Source: Gymnopus androsaceus JB14 (taxonomy: Eukaryota > Basidiomycota > Agaricomycetes > Agaricales > Omphalotaceae). From it: a stretch of DNA of 53,604 nucleotides. Positions 1 through 11,479 of the stretch are shown piece by piece. Position 1 is the first letter of the stretch, and each line of letters begins with the position of its first letter. The position numbers and the translations under genes were made by a program. The notes below the pieces were generated by a model. It searched no databases. It saw nothing but the letters and a program-made list of their open reading frames with translations, and had not been told where the DNA came from. The stretch covers positions 1 to 53,604 of the forward strand of contig ML769731.1 of the NCBI GenBank assembly GCA_009733575.1, given 5' to 3'.

Positions 1-505
1 GCTGAACTTCAAATTTTACTAAGTTCGGTCCCTGAATCAAGCATTATATGTTGGAAATTTTACCAAAATTGCAGTATTATTTTGCAAGTTTGAGGTTTGG
101 CAAGGCTTGTTATGCATTAATTTTCTTAATTTTGCCTAGTTCAAGACTCGTGCTTTACAGTTACGCGAACTTGCACCTGCTAGTCCCTACTAAGAAGCCT
201 ATATAAGACCTGAAGGAGGTTTTCCCTTGCCTCTTATACAGGTTAATAGGGGATATTCCGCCAGGTATGGTTAAAACCAAACAAACTTCTGAGAGATTTT
301 TGGACTTAGGGACCTTCAGGACACTGCTACAGGTGCTTTTGGGTACTTATTACACCAACACTTACATCAGGACACCATTGCCTTTGAGGCATTATCATAT
401 GGTCACAGGACATCTTTGGGTACCCATGAAAGCTGTATATTTCAAGCCATTTTGGGAGCTGAGTGGGTCACTGATGCTGGGGACCTTAAATACTTAAACT
501 ATTAA
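1..505. other. Gene-free repeat-derived sequence
   Basis: No gene is recognised here. Bases 309-386 resemble 3084-3160 (shared words around caggacactg, acaggtgctt and cttattac), so both are probably diverged copies of one unnamed repeat. The phrase ttagggacc-ttcag near 308 also recurs near 3998. The one open frame (about 76 codons) has no recognisable motif. Confidence 0.5.
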
Positions 506-684
506 CATCAGCAAAACCTGTATTTTCACTGGAGGTCTCCAGAGATCTCTGGAGCTTGACAGCTGTCAAAAAAACTGTCAATTTTCTCCAGAGATCTCCA
601 GAGGTCTCTGGAATAGGGTACCTTGCTCCAGAGATGTCCCAAATGAATGGGTTTTCTCCAGCAAAAATACAGGTTTTGCTGATG
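506..684. mobile_element. CATCAGC-family MITE, 179 bp, full length
   Basis: The element starts CATCAGCAAAACCTGTATTTT (first 20 bases used here as the terminus) and ends with its perfect inverse, about 21 bp. The core is built from self-complementary CTCCAGAGATCTCTGGAG-type words. It is flanked on both sides by AA, which fits a 2-bp target duplication. A second copy at 3695-3873 has the same length and only a handful of differences, so the two are recent relatives. No coding capacity. The transposase that moves this family is not known from the sequence. Confidence 0.85.
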
Positions 685-894
685 AATTTCACCACTGAGT
701 GTGGAAACATGCCCCATCTCAAGAATTTTTGACTGGTATATGGTGTCCTGCCAAGCGGGACAGTTACAGCCTCCCATATAGCCACACCCAAACCATATTA
801 TATCATTACAACATGGACCCCTATAGGGGGAGAGGGCTCTATCACTAACATATCATCTTTTGTGAGCTGAATAATATGCACTAAATCTTGCTTG

Positions 895-1190
895 CATCAG
901 CAAAACCTGGGTGAACTGGATAGCACTGGATAGTGCTATCCAGCACTCATAGCACCCATAGCACCCATAGCAACATAGCAAGGTCCCCATCTATCCAGAG
1001 CTATGAGCTGCTATGGGCTGCTATGGATTGCTATAGAGCATGACATCTGTCAATGGGCAATATAATTTGTGAAGTCCATAGTAACTCATAGCTACCCATA
1101 GCAATTCATAGCAGTTCATAGTTGTATGGCTGCTATGGCTTGCTATGGCTTGCTATAACAGCTATGGCAATTATCCAGGTTTTGCTGATG
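895..1190. mobile_element. CATCAGC-family MITE with CATAGCA/TGCTATG core
   Basis: It starts CATCAGCAAAACCTGG and ends CCAGGTTTTGCTGATG (16 bp inverted match). The 296-bp core consists of short CATAGCA / TGCTATG words in both orientations, so the element can fold on itself, but this core is unrelated to that of the 179-bp copies. No clear target duplication is visible (flanks ..CTTG and TTCT..). Its right 130 bp recur in the truncated copy ending at 4192. Confidence 0.8.
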
Positions 1191-3694
1191 TTCTTTCAAC
1201 CTTTGCTATTGGTCTGCTACAAACTTGGTCTTCATAGCAACTTTTACATCCTAGGATATCAATTCATGCAACTTTTGGCATCCTCTGAGCTTGAAGTAAA
1301 TTGTTTGAATAGTGAATCTTATGCTAGAGTGGTGTATTTCTGGGTTTCTGTAAACTTTTTATCTTTGAATAACTGAATTGCCCATCTTACATTCTATAGT
1401 ATAGTTGAGTGACTTCCCTATCCTTTTGATTATAAGCAAACACTTCAAATGATTTCTATTTGCTTGTGATTACTGCTAAACTTACCCTTGCTCTTACTTC
1501 AGCCACTATCTCTCCAGATCACATACAGAACTATTTCTGAGCAGTGAAAGGTTCTGTAAGTGTGTGATCTATGAGATTCAAGTGATTTACTGTGGACCTT
1601 CCATCAAGCACTTAGGTAGCTGATCAGGAATTGGAAGCAGCCACAGCTTTTCCCTGAGTACTACAACCTTGTAATGTTCAGTTATATGGAAGCAGGTACT
1701 TCAGGGTTTGTTTCAATTCAAATTGCTGAAGGATTTTTCTTGCACATGCCCAGACTCCACAAAGAACAAGTCAGTGAGGCTATAAGCATTTCAATTGACT
1801 AAACTTACATATTATGATTTCAGGCTTGAATCTGTAATGGATCCAGCATAAAAATGATCCATAGGTACATTTAAGGCCTTTACTCACACCTTTAGACTAA
1901 TATGGAGCAGGTCAAACATTATCAGCTGTAGTGTTAGTGACTGGTAGTAAGTACTTGATTGTTTATTCAAATGATTCCGGTCACTAAAGGTGCATGCACA
2001 GACATGAAGGAATGTTGAAATTGCTATAACTATATTAAAACCTCTCATTGCAAGAGTATAGAGAATAATAAAAGGCTGTATAATTGATGCTTTTGCTGTC
2101 GGATTGAGAGTACATGAATCTTTGGCCTAGATTTGGTACCGCATGTTTGAACTTTCATGGGCATTCATGGTCCGAGAATGTAGCTTGCTCATATACTGAA
2201 TAGAATCATGCCAGCATTTTCTGTTTGTCTGACAATTTCAAGTTGCGCAGAAAGTTGCACAGACACAAATTTACTTCCGCGGCATCTTTTCAGAGACCAG
2301 CTCACTTAACCTGCAATCTTACAACAATACAAAGTCTAGTGACCATGATCTCAGTTACTAAACCCAATTGTAAGCCTGTCTATACTCTATTTTTACACCT
2401 GTTAATGCAAATTATAGATTGCTCTCACTCACAAGACTTGCGTCCTAACAAAAAAAAAAACCAAATAAGCTTCATGGTCACAGCAAGCTCAAGCAAAAAA
2501 GTTCAATTTCAGTTTTCATATGCAGTATGAACCTCTTTGACCTCACAACACTCATGATATACATAATCCATAAATGTCAACATCCTGTGATACTCAAATT
2601 CCACATCCATGGTGAGTTCAGGCTTGAGAAAGTTTGATTTCAATTTTCATATGCAGTATGAACCTCCTGGACCTCAGAATAATCAATCTATACATGATTC
2701 ATGCATGGTAGCATAACTTTTAAGTAACCTTTACTAAATTCAAAGTTGCCTGAAAGAGATCTTCACTACATCAAAAGTAACCTTCACTAGATTCAAAGTC
2801 ACCCAAATGTAACTTTTAGTTGATTCAGCATAATTTTCATTAAATTCACTGTCACCGGAGAGTAACCTTTTTGAAATTTAACATCACCCAAGTGTTACTT
2901 TTGTGAAATTCAGCATCACCTCAAGTGCTCATAATATGGAGATTGCTGGAATTTGGAAGGTTAGGTTAGGCTGGGTAAGGCTGGGCATGAAGTCTCAAGC
3001 CTGGCCTTGTAGATCATTGGTTCATATCATATGAACTCATGTTAAAGCACACTAAGGATGACTTGGAGTCCAGCATCAAAGAACAATCAGGACACTGTCA
3101 CAGGTGCTTGTGGGCGCTTATTACTCCAATGTCATTACCATGACACCATAGCAAGATTTCTGTACTGTAATTAAGGCTCCATCCTGTTTGTCTTAATTAC
3201 TTATTAAATAGACTGTTTCTTATTAGTATTACTATTATATTACAGCAAACCTTGCAATATGTTTTTAATCTAGTAAAATAAGTAATTAATCTGCTCCTTT
3301 GAAAGTCCTTCTCCCAGAGAATTTGGTTCTGAAAGATGTTTTGAGCTTGGAAGTTGCAGTACATATTTTGAGTAGTTCAGTACCTTAAATCATCTTATTA
3401 AAAACTCAATATAAACATCCAAAACTCCTACTCAAGAGGTGTGCAGAAAATTAAATCTATACATGACCTTGTATTTCAGCTTTAAGGTCATTCATAGGCC
3501 CCCCCTCCTACCTGCCACATAGGGAAATGAATTCCCACAATAAGATGATTTTTTCGAGGCAGATTGTTCCAAAGATTTTCTCAAAACATCTTACAAGCAT
3601 TAAGTGACCATTTCACATGGGCATTGGGTCATCTGGTGTGTACAAGTTTTAGGCAAGTCACAACCAAGTTGTGACTTAGTCCTCTGAAGAGGAA
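1191..3694. other. Gene-free stretch with degenerate repeats
   Basis: No gene is supported. The stretch is A+T-rich and contains a direct repeat of about 70 bp (around 2500-2575 and 2628-2700, sharing ttcatatgcagtatgaacct), the degenerate tandem array at 2722-2927, and a diverged copy (3084-3160) of the segment at 309-386. The open frames present are short and motif-free. Confidence 0.5.
2722..2927. repeat. Degenerate tandem array, about 33-bp unit
   Basis: About six imperfect units with the pattern aagtaacctt-tact-aaattca-agtcaccc follow each other. Recognisable anchors are GTAACCTT/GTAACTTT, AAATTCA and ATCACC/GTCACC. The units are too diverged for a fresh expansion. Nothing suggests coding. 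Confidence 0.6.
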
Positions 3695-3873
3695 CATCAG
3701 CAAAACCTGTATTTTCCCTGGAGGTCTCCAGAGATCTCTGGAGCTTGACAGCTGTCAAAAACACTGTTAATTTTCTCCACAGATCTCCAGAGGTCTCTGG
3801 AATAGGGTACCTTGCTCCAGAGATGTCCCAAATGAATGGGTTTTCTCCAGCAAAAATACAGGTTTTGCTGATG
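3695..3873. mobile_element. CATCAGC-family MITE, 179 bp, second copy
   Basis: Same length and nearly the same sequence as the copy at 506-684, with identical 21-bp inverted ends. It is flanked by AA on both sides, again consistent with a 2-bp target duplication. The few substitutions between the copies lie in the core. Non-coding. Confidence 0.85.
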
Positions 3874-4060
3874 AAGATCTCCTTGTATATAGATGGTTAT
3901 ATGCTTCCTTCCCAATTCCTTCCTCAAACAGGTCAAAAAATGCCAATTTGAGCTGTCAAACCTGCTGCAAATGGCTGTATACCACTAAAAATCTTTCAGA
4001 TTTAGGGACCCTTCAGACCCTCCCCTCCCCTCCCCCCCCCCAAGGTCATATGTGGGCCTA

Positions 4061-4192
4061 AATATAATTTGTGAAGTCCATAGTAACTCATAGCTACCCA
4101 TAGCAATTCATAGCAGTTCATAGTTCTATGGCTGCTATGGCTTGCTATGGCTTGCTATAACAGCTATGGCAATTATCCAGGTTTTGCTGATG
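4061..4192. mobile_element. Truncated CATCAGC-family MITE (right half)
   Basis: It matches the last 130 bp or so of the 895-1190 element almost base for base (CATAGCA core and the CCAGGTTTTGCTGATG end) but has no left end. The left edge abuts a C-rich tract at 4020-4042. Probably a deletion derivative. Confidence 0.75.
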
Positions 4193-4470
4193 TACTGTGT
4201 TCCCTGCATTCCATTGACCTTCTATGGCATGGATACCTCCTCAAACATACTATAACTGTACCAGACACCGATTATAAAATCATTCTTGGATGGCATAGTG
4301 ACCTGTCTGACAACAAGCAGAAAGATTTCAGAATGATGCAAAAGTGAATATGATAACATGTAGTACATAGGATCCAAGTGTGTTTCCTGAGATGGGCATT
4401 GTAATTGCTGCTTCAAGTCAGGATGCCGAGCTTGAATCATTGTGAGGAGGAGTATGAAAGCACTGAAAAA

Positions 4471-5242
4471 CATCAGCAAAACCTGGGTGGTCTCCAGAGA
4501 TCTCCAGAGCGCCTGTAGCTTCTGGAGCAGCTGGAGCAAGGTTACCTATTCCAGAGACCAATATAAACCTCTGGAGACCTCTGGAGACCTCTGGAGAGCT
4601 ATTCAATCGAGTTTCCATGTTGTGTAACCATGCATTAATAATAGAAATTTTATATTCATCATTTTTATGTACGGTGACAATATTTAGGTGCACTGCAGCA
4701 ATTATTATTATGTAGTAGTAATAAGTGGCAAGTACTGGACGAGTCTCCTGTTTTTCCCCTCCCAATGTTTCCATAGTGCTCTTCTTGATATCTGCCTCCA
4801 TTGCCCAAACCCTTCTGCATTTCTGGAAATCACCTCTAAAAAGCAATGTTATGTGAAAGTGAAACTTACGGTGAAAGGATGGAACATTGCAACAGTGGGA
4901 GAAGGGGAAAAAAAATACAAGTTCATCTTCTTCGAAAGTTGAAAGCCCATGCATTTTGTATCACTTCCTGATAGTTTACAGCATTGTTGATGACACGAGG
5001 AGTTGCTGACAGCAACCATCATTATGTTGAGGGCACTCGAGGCCATCATTTTTGGCACTACTCTGGCTGACAGCCAGACTAGCTCCAAAAAAGGAAAGTC
5101 AGATCATTCTCAAAGTACCATCAATCGGCAACTACAGCTTTGTTCTCTCCAGCATCTCCAGAGTTCTCCAGAGCTCTCTGGAGACTTATTCAATTCTCTG
5201 GATGCTCCAGCAGCTCCAGCGAAAATACGGGTTTTGCTGATG
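4471..5242. mobile_element. Long CATCAGC-family element, 772 bp
   Basis: It starts CATCAGCAAAACC and ends GGTTTTGCTGATG, with AA on both sides, so it may be one element of 772 bp. Both ends carry CTCCAGAGATCTCC-like and CTGGAG-rich sequence related to the 179-bp core, while the middle (about 4620-5130) is unrelated filler without a recognisable gene. The alternative is two truncated copies that happen to face each other. The matching AA flanks favour one element. Non-autonomous in either case. Confidence 0.55.
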
Positions 5243-5330
5243 AACAATTGAAATTCGCATGATAGATGGAGCAGAGTCTGTTGAATGAAATATAACAAAG
5301 AGAGTACTAATTTACTATGTTTTCCTCTAT

Positions 5331-8300
5331 CTAAGGTCCCCTTCTACTTCTATCCAATGACCAATTAATTAGCATGACAGGCTTGTGGATTTTTTTGCAA
5401 ATGTTTGGATAAGATTTCTTGTCCACCTTGCGCACAACAAGGTGACAGATGATATGCTGGGGTTCAATGATATGGAAGTTGGTTGATAGTTCTTGCAGAA
5501 CAAGATTTGTACGAAGTACTGAGCAAGGAGCTCTTGAGTATGGGTTCCATTGATTGGCTGTGGGGGAGAGGGATGCATGGTGTTGAACAAAAAAAAAGGT
5601 TCTCATCACATTCTCCAATGGAAGTTGCCAGATATCAGTGATGCATCCTGTGCCAGTTGAACTACCTGCACCTGGAACATAGTAGTATATGTGACTACCT
5701 GATTCCATAGATTTTAAGGTATGGAAAGTTCGTCCATCAACCTTGTGGTTTCTGGGGAGTTGGGCTGCAGTTGGTAGTACCAAAGTGTGGCGAGAATGGA
5801 CAATACCAGAATAGGCAGAGAGATACTGTGGACCAACCATATTAAGGTAGGCAAGGAGAAAGTCATAAGATTTGCGCGGGAGCTCCTTGCCTTTTGCCAG
5901 ATAGGCTGCGACTTCTGAGTTTGTCAAGAGAGGAGGGGAGTGCAAAAATAAATACGGATCATTAGGCTCTAGAATGTGTGCCAATTCACCAGCGGCAGCA
6001 TCTTCAAAATTACCCTCAAGCCTTATTTTTAGATTTGACTTTTGAGCAAATTGCCGAATCATAGTCATCTCCATTTCAACTATCAGGTGAAGTGAGTGAA
6101 TTAGTAACAACAAGAGAAACAAGTACACACCAAAGTGGTTGTTTGTAGGGATATTTGCCAGCTCTCCATTTAACCTTTCACCAGGAAACTCGCTCAGAGT
6201 TGCTACAGGACCCCAGAACTTTAAGATATCTGGATAGTGCATAGCATAGTGGTGGTTGGGCAAAGAATGAAACTGAGGATAAAGTTGTTGCATGGATAAT
6301 TGATAGGAGGTAAGATATTGCCCAAAGAGATTGGCTTCTTCATCAGAAGTTGAATATGCTGCCAGTATGCTGACAGCGGCAACCAGATGGCAAAAATTTT
6401 CTAGCCTGGCTCTATCCACAGTATCACCGTTAAACCAAAACTCGGGAATGATTAAAGGAAGAATGGCGCAGAAAAGAACAAGCTGCAAATGGGCTTTGAG
6501 CTTTCCATGTTTAGCTTCTCCGAGATTACTGGGTGGACGCTCAACCCAAGAGGCTAGCATTGCATCGATAATACATTCTCGGAGGGCCTGCAGCTGCTCC
6601 GCCAGGAATTTAAACGTGCCATCAGGCACTGGAAAGAAGTCCGGGTCATCTTCTTCAGCTTCAGGTACAAGATGATCAAGCTGGAGATCCCATGCAGCTC
6701 TTTCAGCCAGAAAAGAAGCACCGGATCCTGGTGGAGTCGGTCCTCTCCTCCCATTGGATTCTTCATCTGATTCCTCACTTCCCTCCTCCTCCTCCTCATC
6801 ATCATCACTACTCTCATCAGCATTTTCCATCTCCTCGTCCTCTTCATCCTCTTCTTCATCTTCCAAGCTCTCAATATCTGACCTTGCCTCATCCGTGTCT
6901 GCTTGAGAAAAATTTTCATCTGCCTCTCTCTCTGCAATTTGTTTGATTGTCTCTTTAGTACGTCCGAGACCCCATAGTCTGCGCAAGTGGTCTTCCAACA
7001 ATCCCTCCAGTGCATTATGCATGAAGCCCAAAATTGTGTGTCGGACAGGATCATAATGTGGAAATTTATACAAGGGGGTCCAGCGAACACCATTCTCCTT
7101 GAACAGGGCAACTTTATCTTTGACCAGCACAGCATCTTTCCACTGAAAAGCCTGTGTACGCACTGTTAGTCCATCTCTGAGATGGAAAGCCGCATAATCC
7201 AGATTCTCCAGATCATCCTTTTCAATGTGACAGTACGAGCACAGGTATTTGGCTGAAGGTGATCCAAATCCAGTAATCTTCTTACTGGCCTGAAGATCAG
7301 CAATAGTCAGATAGATTCGGACTGCTACCATCACCCCATTACGCAGTAGCTTCCCTGGAAGATCGAACTCTGAAAGTTGAGTATACAGAGGCTCCATAAC
7401 ATGATGAATGGTCCACACGGTTGGTCCATCAATGGGCATCATACCAAGGATAAAGACATTTTCAGGAAGGAAGCGAATCTCCAGAGGAAGATTCATGCAG
7501 TAAAGAGCAATAGCACCACAGGATACTGTTTTTCCTATAGGATAATATTTGTGAACAATTGATTCAAGCATGAAGAGCATTTACTTACCTGCAATCTTAT
7601 TTCCTAAAGGGTTAAACCAGTCCACATAGACGGCAAAGGCAAGGTGATAAGGGGATTGAAGGAAGTTACACATGTGCTGTTGCCATCCTGGACTGTCATA
7701 GATGTCTCGCATCTTTTCTCCAGGCCTCCATACTCCCCGACTCTTTGCAAAGGTCTGATGAAGACATTCATGAATGGCAGACCTTGAAAGTAGTGATTCT
7801 AGCCACGATTCAAATGACTGCGTGGAGTACAAGCATCGTGGAACAAGTTTGGCTCGTTTTCCATTGGTGGTATGTTGCTTGCGGAACAAGGGTGTTTTAC
7901 ACTTTCTTGCTCTAGGTGACTTTCGAAAGTCACAAAGCTGAAGTCTGGTATTGGCGGGAAATTCCTTGAAGCATTTGGGGCAGCAAATAATCCGAATAAG
8001 AGTGGGATTCAAATCTAATCCAGAGTACACCGTCCTAATATCTATAGGAATATCCACAATAGGAGAAGGTGCACTGATCTGTGCACCGAGTCCTTTGAGG
8101 GTAACATAAATGATTTGGAGAATGGTGAAGATGATAAGACGAAGTGCCTGAAGGATAACACTGGCAGTTCTCCTGCTGATTCCTTTGCAGAGCACCAGCC
8201 AAGCAACAAGGAGGAGGCACATTTTATAAACCGGAAAAATGACTAAAATAACCCAAGTATTGGTATTAGTTTCATGTAGTCGGTCATATTCAAACTTACG

Positions 8301-8591
8301 AGTGTTCAGGTCCGGTACCACAATCTTCGGGGGTTGGGGAGGATCTCGAAGTTTTTCTATTGTGGAGGCTGATAAGGAAGGTGGTATTGGATGTGGGTAC
8401 CTGGCTGAGGTCGTCTGAGGAACAGATCCTGGTTTGTGCTTTGCCTGCTGCAGCTCCAACCCTAGCTGGTTTCGAAGATGTTCCGACTTTGTTCGCTTTG
8501 ATACTCTTCTCCCAATGACCGTATTTCCATTGCTATCCTTGAAGGTGTGGGTACTGCACTTTTCACAAGCGCAAATCACCTTGTTTGTCAT
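5331..8591 (-). CDS. Tnp2-type (CACTA-like) transposase, apparently intact
   Basis: Predicted DNA transposase of the agaricomycete Tnp2 (Transposase_21-like) group, expected to cut and paste its own element. Four exons are inferred: introns at 8243-8299, 7535-7588 and 6080-6130. The first and third contain no stop and are multiples of three, so they could be missed. Splicing gives about 1032 residues from the ATG at 8591; an upstream TTG at 8684 is in frame but less likely. Visible signatures, N to C: Cys motif CACEKC, a second Cys pair CCPKCF, the family block around WFNPLGNKIAGK (spanning intron 2) followed by a GAIALYCMNLP segment, Cys pair CSYC, a long acidic stretch, and IPTNNHF next to intron 3. 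No internal stop or frameshift was found. The accessory gene just upstream on the same strand probably belongs to the same element. Terminal repeats of the whole element could not be found by eye. Confidence 0.8.
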
Positions 8592-8879
8592 GGTGAGAGG
8601 GATGCCGCTCTGCAGTAGGTTCGGAGCAAGCCTGGGTAATCCTTTGAAGGTTGTTTGTCCTGCACAAACATTTGTTTCGAACAAATACCGGGCTTCTTGG
8701 TCCGAGCTGTGGCTGAGATTACTAAAGATGGGATTAGCGCCTATTGAACGTGACTAAACCAAACCAAAAATTGCCAACTAGACTAAAGATTAAATAGTTA
8801 TTCCATCTATCTATCTATGAGTAATTAGACTAGAAGTAGTAGTAGATCTAAATGCAATAACGAGTATGTCCATTACAGA

Positions 8880-10274
8880 TTATCCACACAAACCACTCGC
8901 ACAATGCTCTTTATGCCCTGAGAAGGTTCGTACATGCCCACAACCAGAGCAGGTAACAACGCCAGTAGAAACCAATGCCCACACATCTTGAGGAACACCT
9001 AGACGTGAATTCCAGGCAAGAAAAGGCCGAGTAGCTGGGGTGTTTAAACCAGAAGGAACGTCTGTGATATGTGGTAGTGAAGTTGTCTTCCTAGCCACAA
9101 ATGGTTTGGTCACTGTAGAGGAGAGATATTAGAGCATGTTTAATTCATTAGTGCCAAAACTCACCACGTGGACAACCCGTCATGTTGAGACAGCAAGGAG
9201 TTGGATCATCAAGCCCATGGTATCCAAGATGAGCAGCATATCCATCTGGAGAGAACTCACAAAGACAACCACTGCACTTGCAACTGAAGGACATCAGCTC
9301 AGCAAAGGATGACACCGTAATGCCACAGTAATTGTTTAATGCCCTGAGAAGTCTTCCAATGGACGTGTCGAAATATTGCAAGTGGCAATCAATTGCAGCA
9401 CATAAATTGGTCTGAGCAGAGACCTTGGTGCGATCATAGGGAAACAGAATCTTTGGTGTATCCAAAGAACTAGCAGGGTGTAGAGCAGGAAAATCTAACG
9501 GAAGGTCGGTTTCAAGCTTCAGAAAATGAGAGACATTAAGTACCTTGGAAACATCCTCCTTCATAGGCAGATCTCCATGTCACAATGAGATCATAATCTA
9601 ACAATGCTGCTTAGGTCTGGTGTCAAGGTACCCAGGGCAGAACTTACCAGGTGAGGCCCGTGTCTCGGCATCCAACTCGGTGTAGAATGAGGTAAGTTTC
9701 CTTTTTTGCACGAGAGGTCGAGGTCTAGGTCGAGGTCGAGGTCTAGGTCGAGGTCGATGTCCAGAGAAAGAGGAACCACCACTCAAAGAGTGGAAAGAGG
9801 ACATCTTTGAGGATAAAGATACCGGGGTACTTGGCGTTGAGTATGAGGACTCTGAACTGGCGACAAAGTCTGTTGAATGGTCAGAGAATTGTTTTTGTTA
9901 TCAAAGCATGAAGATTCACCTATTTCATCGCTATCTCTGACATACAGGTCTAGCATGCTAGTCAGTAACGATTCTCCATGGGGATTTGCAGTAAACACAC
10001 CTTGATCAAAGTCGTGTAGCTTTTCATCTTCAAATGTGATCTCCACTGTACAGAAATAAATATTTGTAGTTGGAGCAAGAAGACAAAGCTTACTGCTGAA
10101 TTTGCATCCTTTGTGAGGCGCTTTGAGGACATAGCGTGGGAGGTCTTTGCGATGCCGGACTAGAACTACCATTTTGCAATCTTGTTCACCAAAAGAAGGG
10201 TCGATAACGTGAGCACATTGTGGAGGTATGTAGCCAGGAATATGACGGTATAAGCTTGGGTTCGCAGGAGCCAT
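8880..10274 (-). CDS. Cys-rich accessory protein of the Tnp2 element, 405 aa
   Basis: I do not recognise a named family. Four exons are inferred: 10274-9920, 9869-9648, 9572-9165 and 9112-8880 (introns of 50, 75 and 52 bp). They sum to 1218 nt, an exact 405 codons plus stop, which supports the model. After a Ser-rich stretch comes an Arg-Pro dipeptide run of about seven repeats, encoded by a hexanucleotide repeat at 9719-9762. The C-terminal half has a Cys cluster (CKCSGCLC, then a His-containing stretch and CCLNMTGC) and ends with a CSGCGH..HC zinc-ribbon-like motif. It lies about 290 bp upstream of the transposase start on the same strand, so it may be a DNA-binding partner, as in two-gene CACTA elements. 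That role is inference. No stop or frameshift is seen. Confidence 0.65.
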
Positions 10275-10955
10275 GGCCCCACTTAAAGCTACAGCAATAG
10301 GACTAGACGGAGCAAGAGAAAGGGTTTAGAAGCGTCTTGGGCACTGAAACTGCGAGACACATACGGCGACCAGTCCTCCCAGCTGTCTTCTCCTTTGTTG
10401 AAAGTCACCAGTTTACCATTCCGTATTCATCGTTGGAAAGTAAGGAAATGCTGATTGATCTTTGAAGCCAAGGTACAGCTTGGTTTACCCCTGGTGGAGC
10501 GGGTTGAACGTCGAAGCAGTAGAGCTGAAGACTGATTGTTAGACATGGCTGTGTGGAGCGGGGAAGGAAAACTGGTCTTTATACGAGGAAGGCCTACTGT
10601 TTATATAAGAACAGATTCTTTCTTTCTTGAGGTCAAGTTCTTTGTTGAGAAAGAACGTCAAAGGCTCACAAAGGAAAAACGAGGCTTGCCGTGTCTTCCA
10701 ATGAAATTCTTTGTTATTTAGTAGTACCTACGTCACAATGTAACAATCAAAGAGCGCCGGGAGAGAATATGATTTCGTCATAGTAGTACTACCAAAAAGC
10801 ACACAGCGGCATCTTCGAAGCTAAGAAAAACAGGCTGCAAGACCTCTGGAGCACGGAATCTGAAGCAGCATCAATGAATTGTTACTGCAGGAGACTAAAG
10901 AACGTACTGTTCAACACCGGCGATAACCTAACCATCCAGAAGCTCAACTGAGCAG
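10275..10955. other. No gene recognised
   Basis: This stretch lies upstream of the minus-strand Cys-rich gene and should contain its promoter. A TATA-like word (tttatataag) occurs near 10600 but about 320 bp from the start codon. The words tagtagtacc and tagtagtactacc at 10719-10796 are short local repeats. One open frame of 61 codons has no motif. The outer end of the transposon is probably here but cannot be placed. Confidence 0.4.
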
Positions 10956-11471
10956 TGTTCGGGTGCATGTTGGGCGGACGACGACGTAACGTCCATATTT
11001 TCCATCCTGATCCTTCCTTGACACCTGGCCGACGAGTAGAGTATGAACTTTTGAGAAGTGGAGTCCGGAACGGTAGTTAGTGCACGCGCATGGAGCTTGA
11101 TGCCGATATCGTATGTTTTCCTGTCGGAAGACTGAGTGAGTCGGTGTAGTTGAAATGTAAAAGAAGACTGACCATGTTTCTCCCATGTCGAGCGAATAAA
11201 TGACGTTATCTACGCCGTCCTCGTCATTGACGGCCAGAGTAACAGTACCAGAATCACCGAACTCGTACTTGTACGCCTGCTTCCAAAGCTCCGAGCCAGA
11301 AGATTTGTTATATAAAAAGTCGAAAACACCTGAGGCGCCTTCCATCTTGGTGTTCGTTGTGACGACCTTGTTAGATTCGTCAGGGAAATGCTCGATCCAG
11401 GTCCAGATGGCAGAACGAAGAGGACCAGCTATTGCTTTGTGACCGTGCGCTCTCATGTTAACCAACAGCAA
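10955..11471 (-). pseudogene. Vps10/sortilin-domain gene fragment, frameshifted
   Basis: The minus strand encodes a piece typical of the Vps10p beta-propeller of vacuolar sorting receptors: KYEFGDSGTVTLAVNDEDG, then YSLDMGETW. An intron (GTCAGT..CGACAG, near 11120-11170) joins this to KTYDIGIKLHARALTTVPD. Just after QKFIL the expected LVGQVSRKDQDGKYGRYVVV continues in a different frame, which suggests a 2-base insertion near 11045. There is no start codon, and neither the rest of the propeller nor the membrane anchor is visible. It is therefore an isolated gene fragment rather than a working VPS10 gene. Identification of the domain is fairly firm; the exact boundaries are not. Confidence 0.65.
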
Positions 11472-11479
11472 AGAAAGTT

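Noticed and set aside
486..791. Minus-strand open frame over the MITE at 506-684, and a near-identical one at 3697-3936
   Set aside because: The similarity between the two frames is explained by the two copies of the non-coding MITE. No protein motif.
2955..3000. GGTTAGG / GGCTGGG words resembling telomeric repeats
   Set aside because: Only two or three imperfect units and no array, so this does not support an internal telomere.
4418..4954. A 178-codon minus-strand frame through the 772-bp element
   Set aside because: It runs through the inverted end of the MITE and filler sequence, has no domain and no splice context.
6554..7135. A 193-codon alternative frame inside the Tnp2 gene
   Set aside because: It lies out of frame within the transposase exon. 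Its Met/Arg/Lys-rich composition comes from the shifted reading of the acidic stretch.
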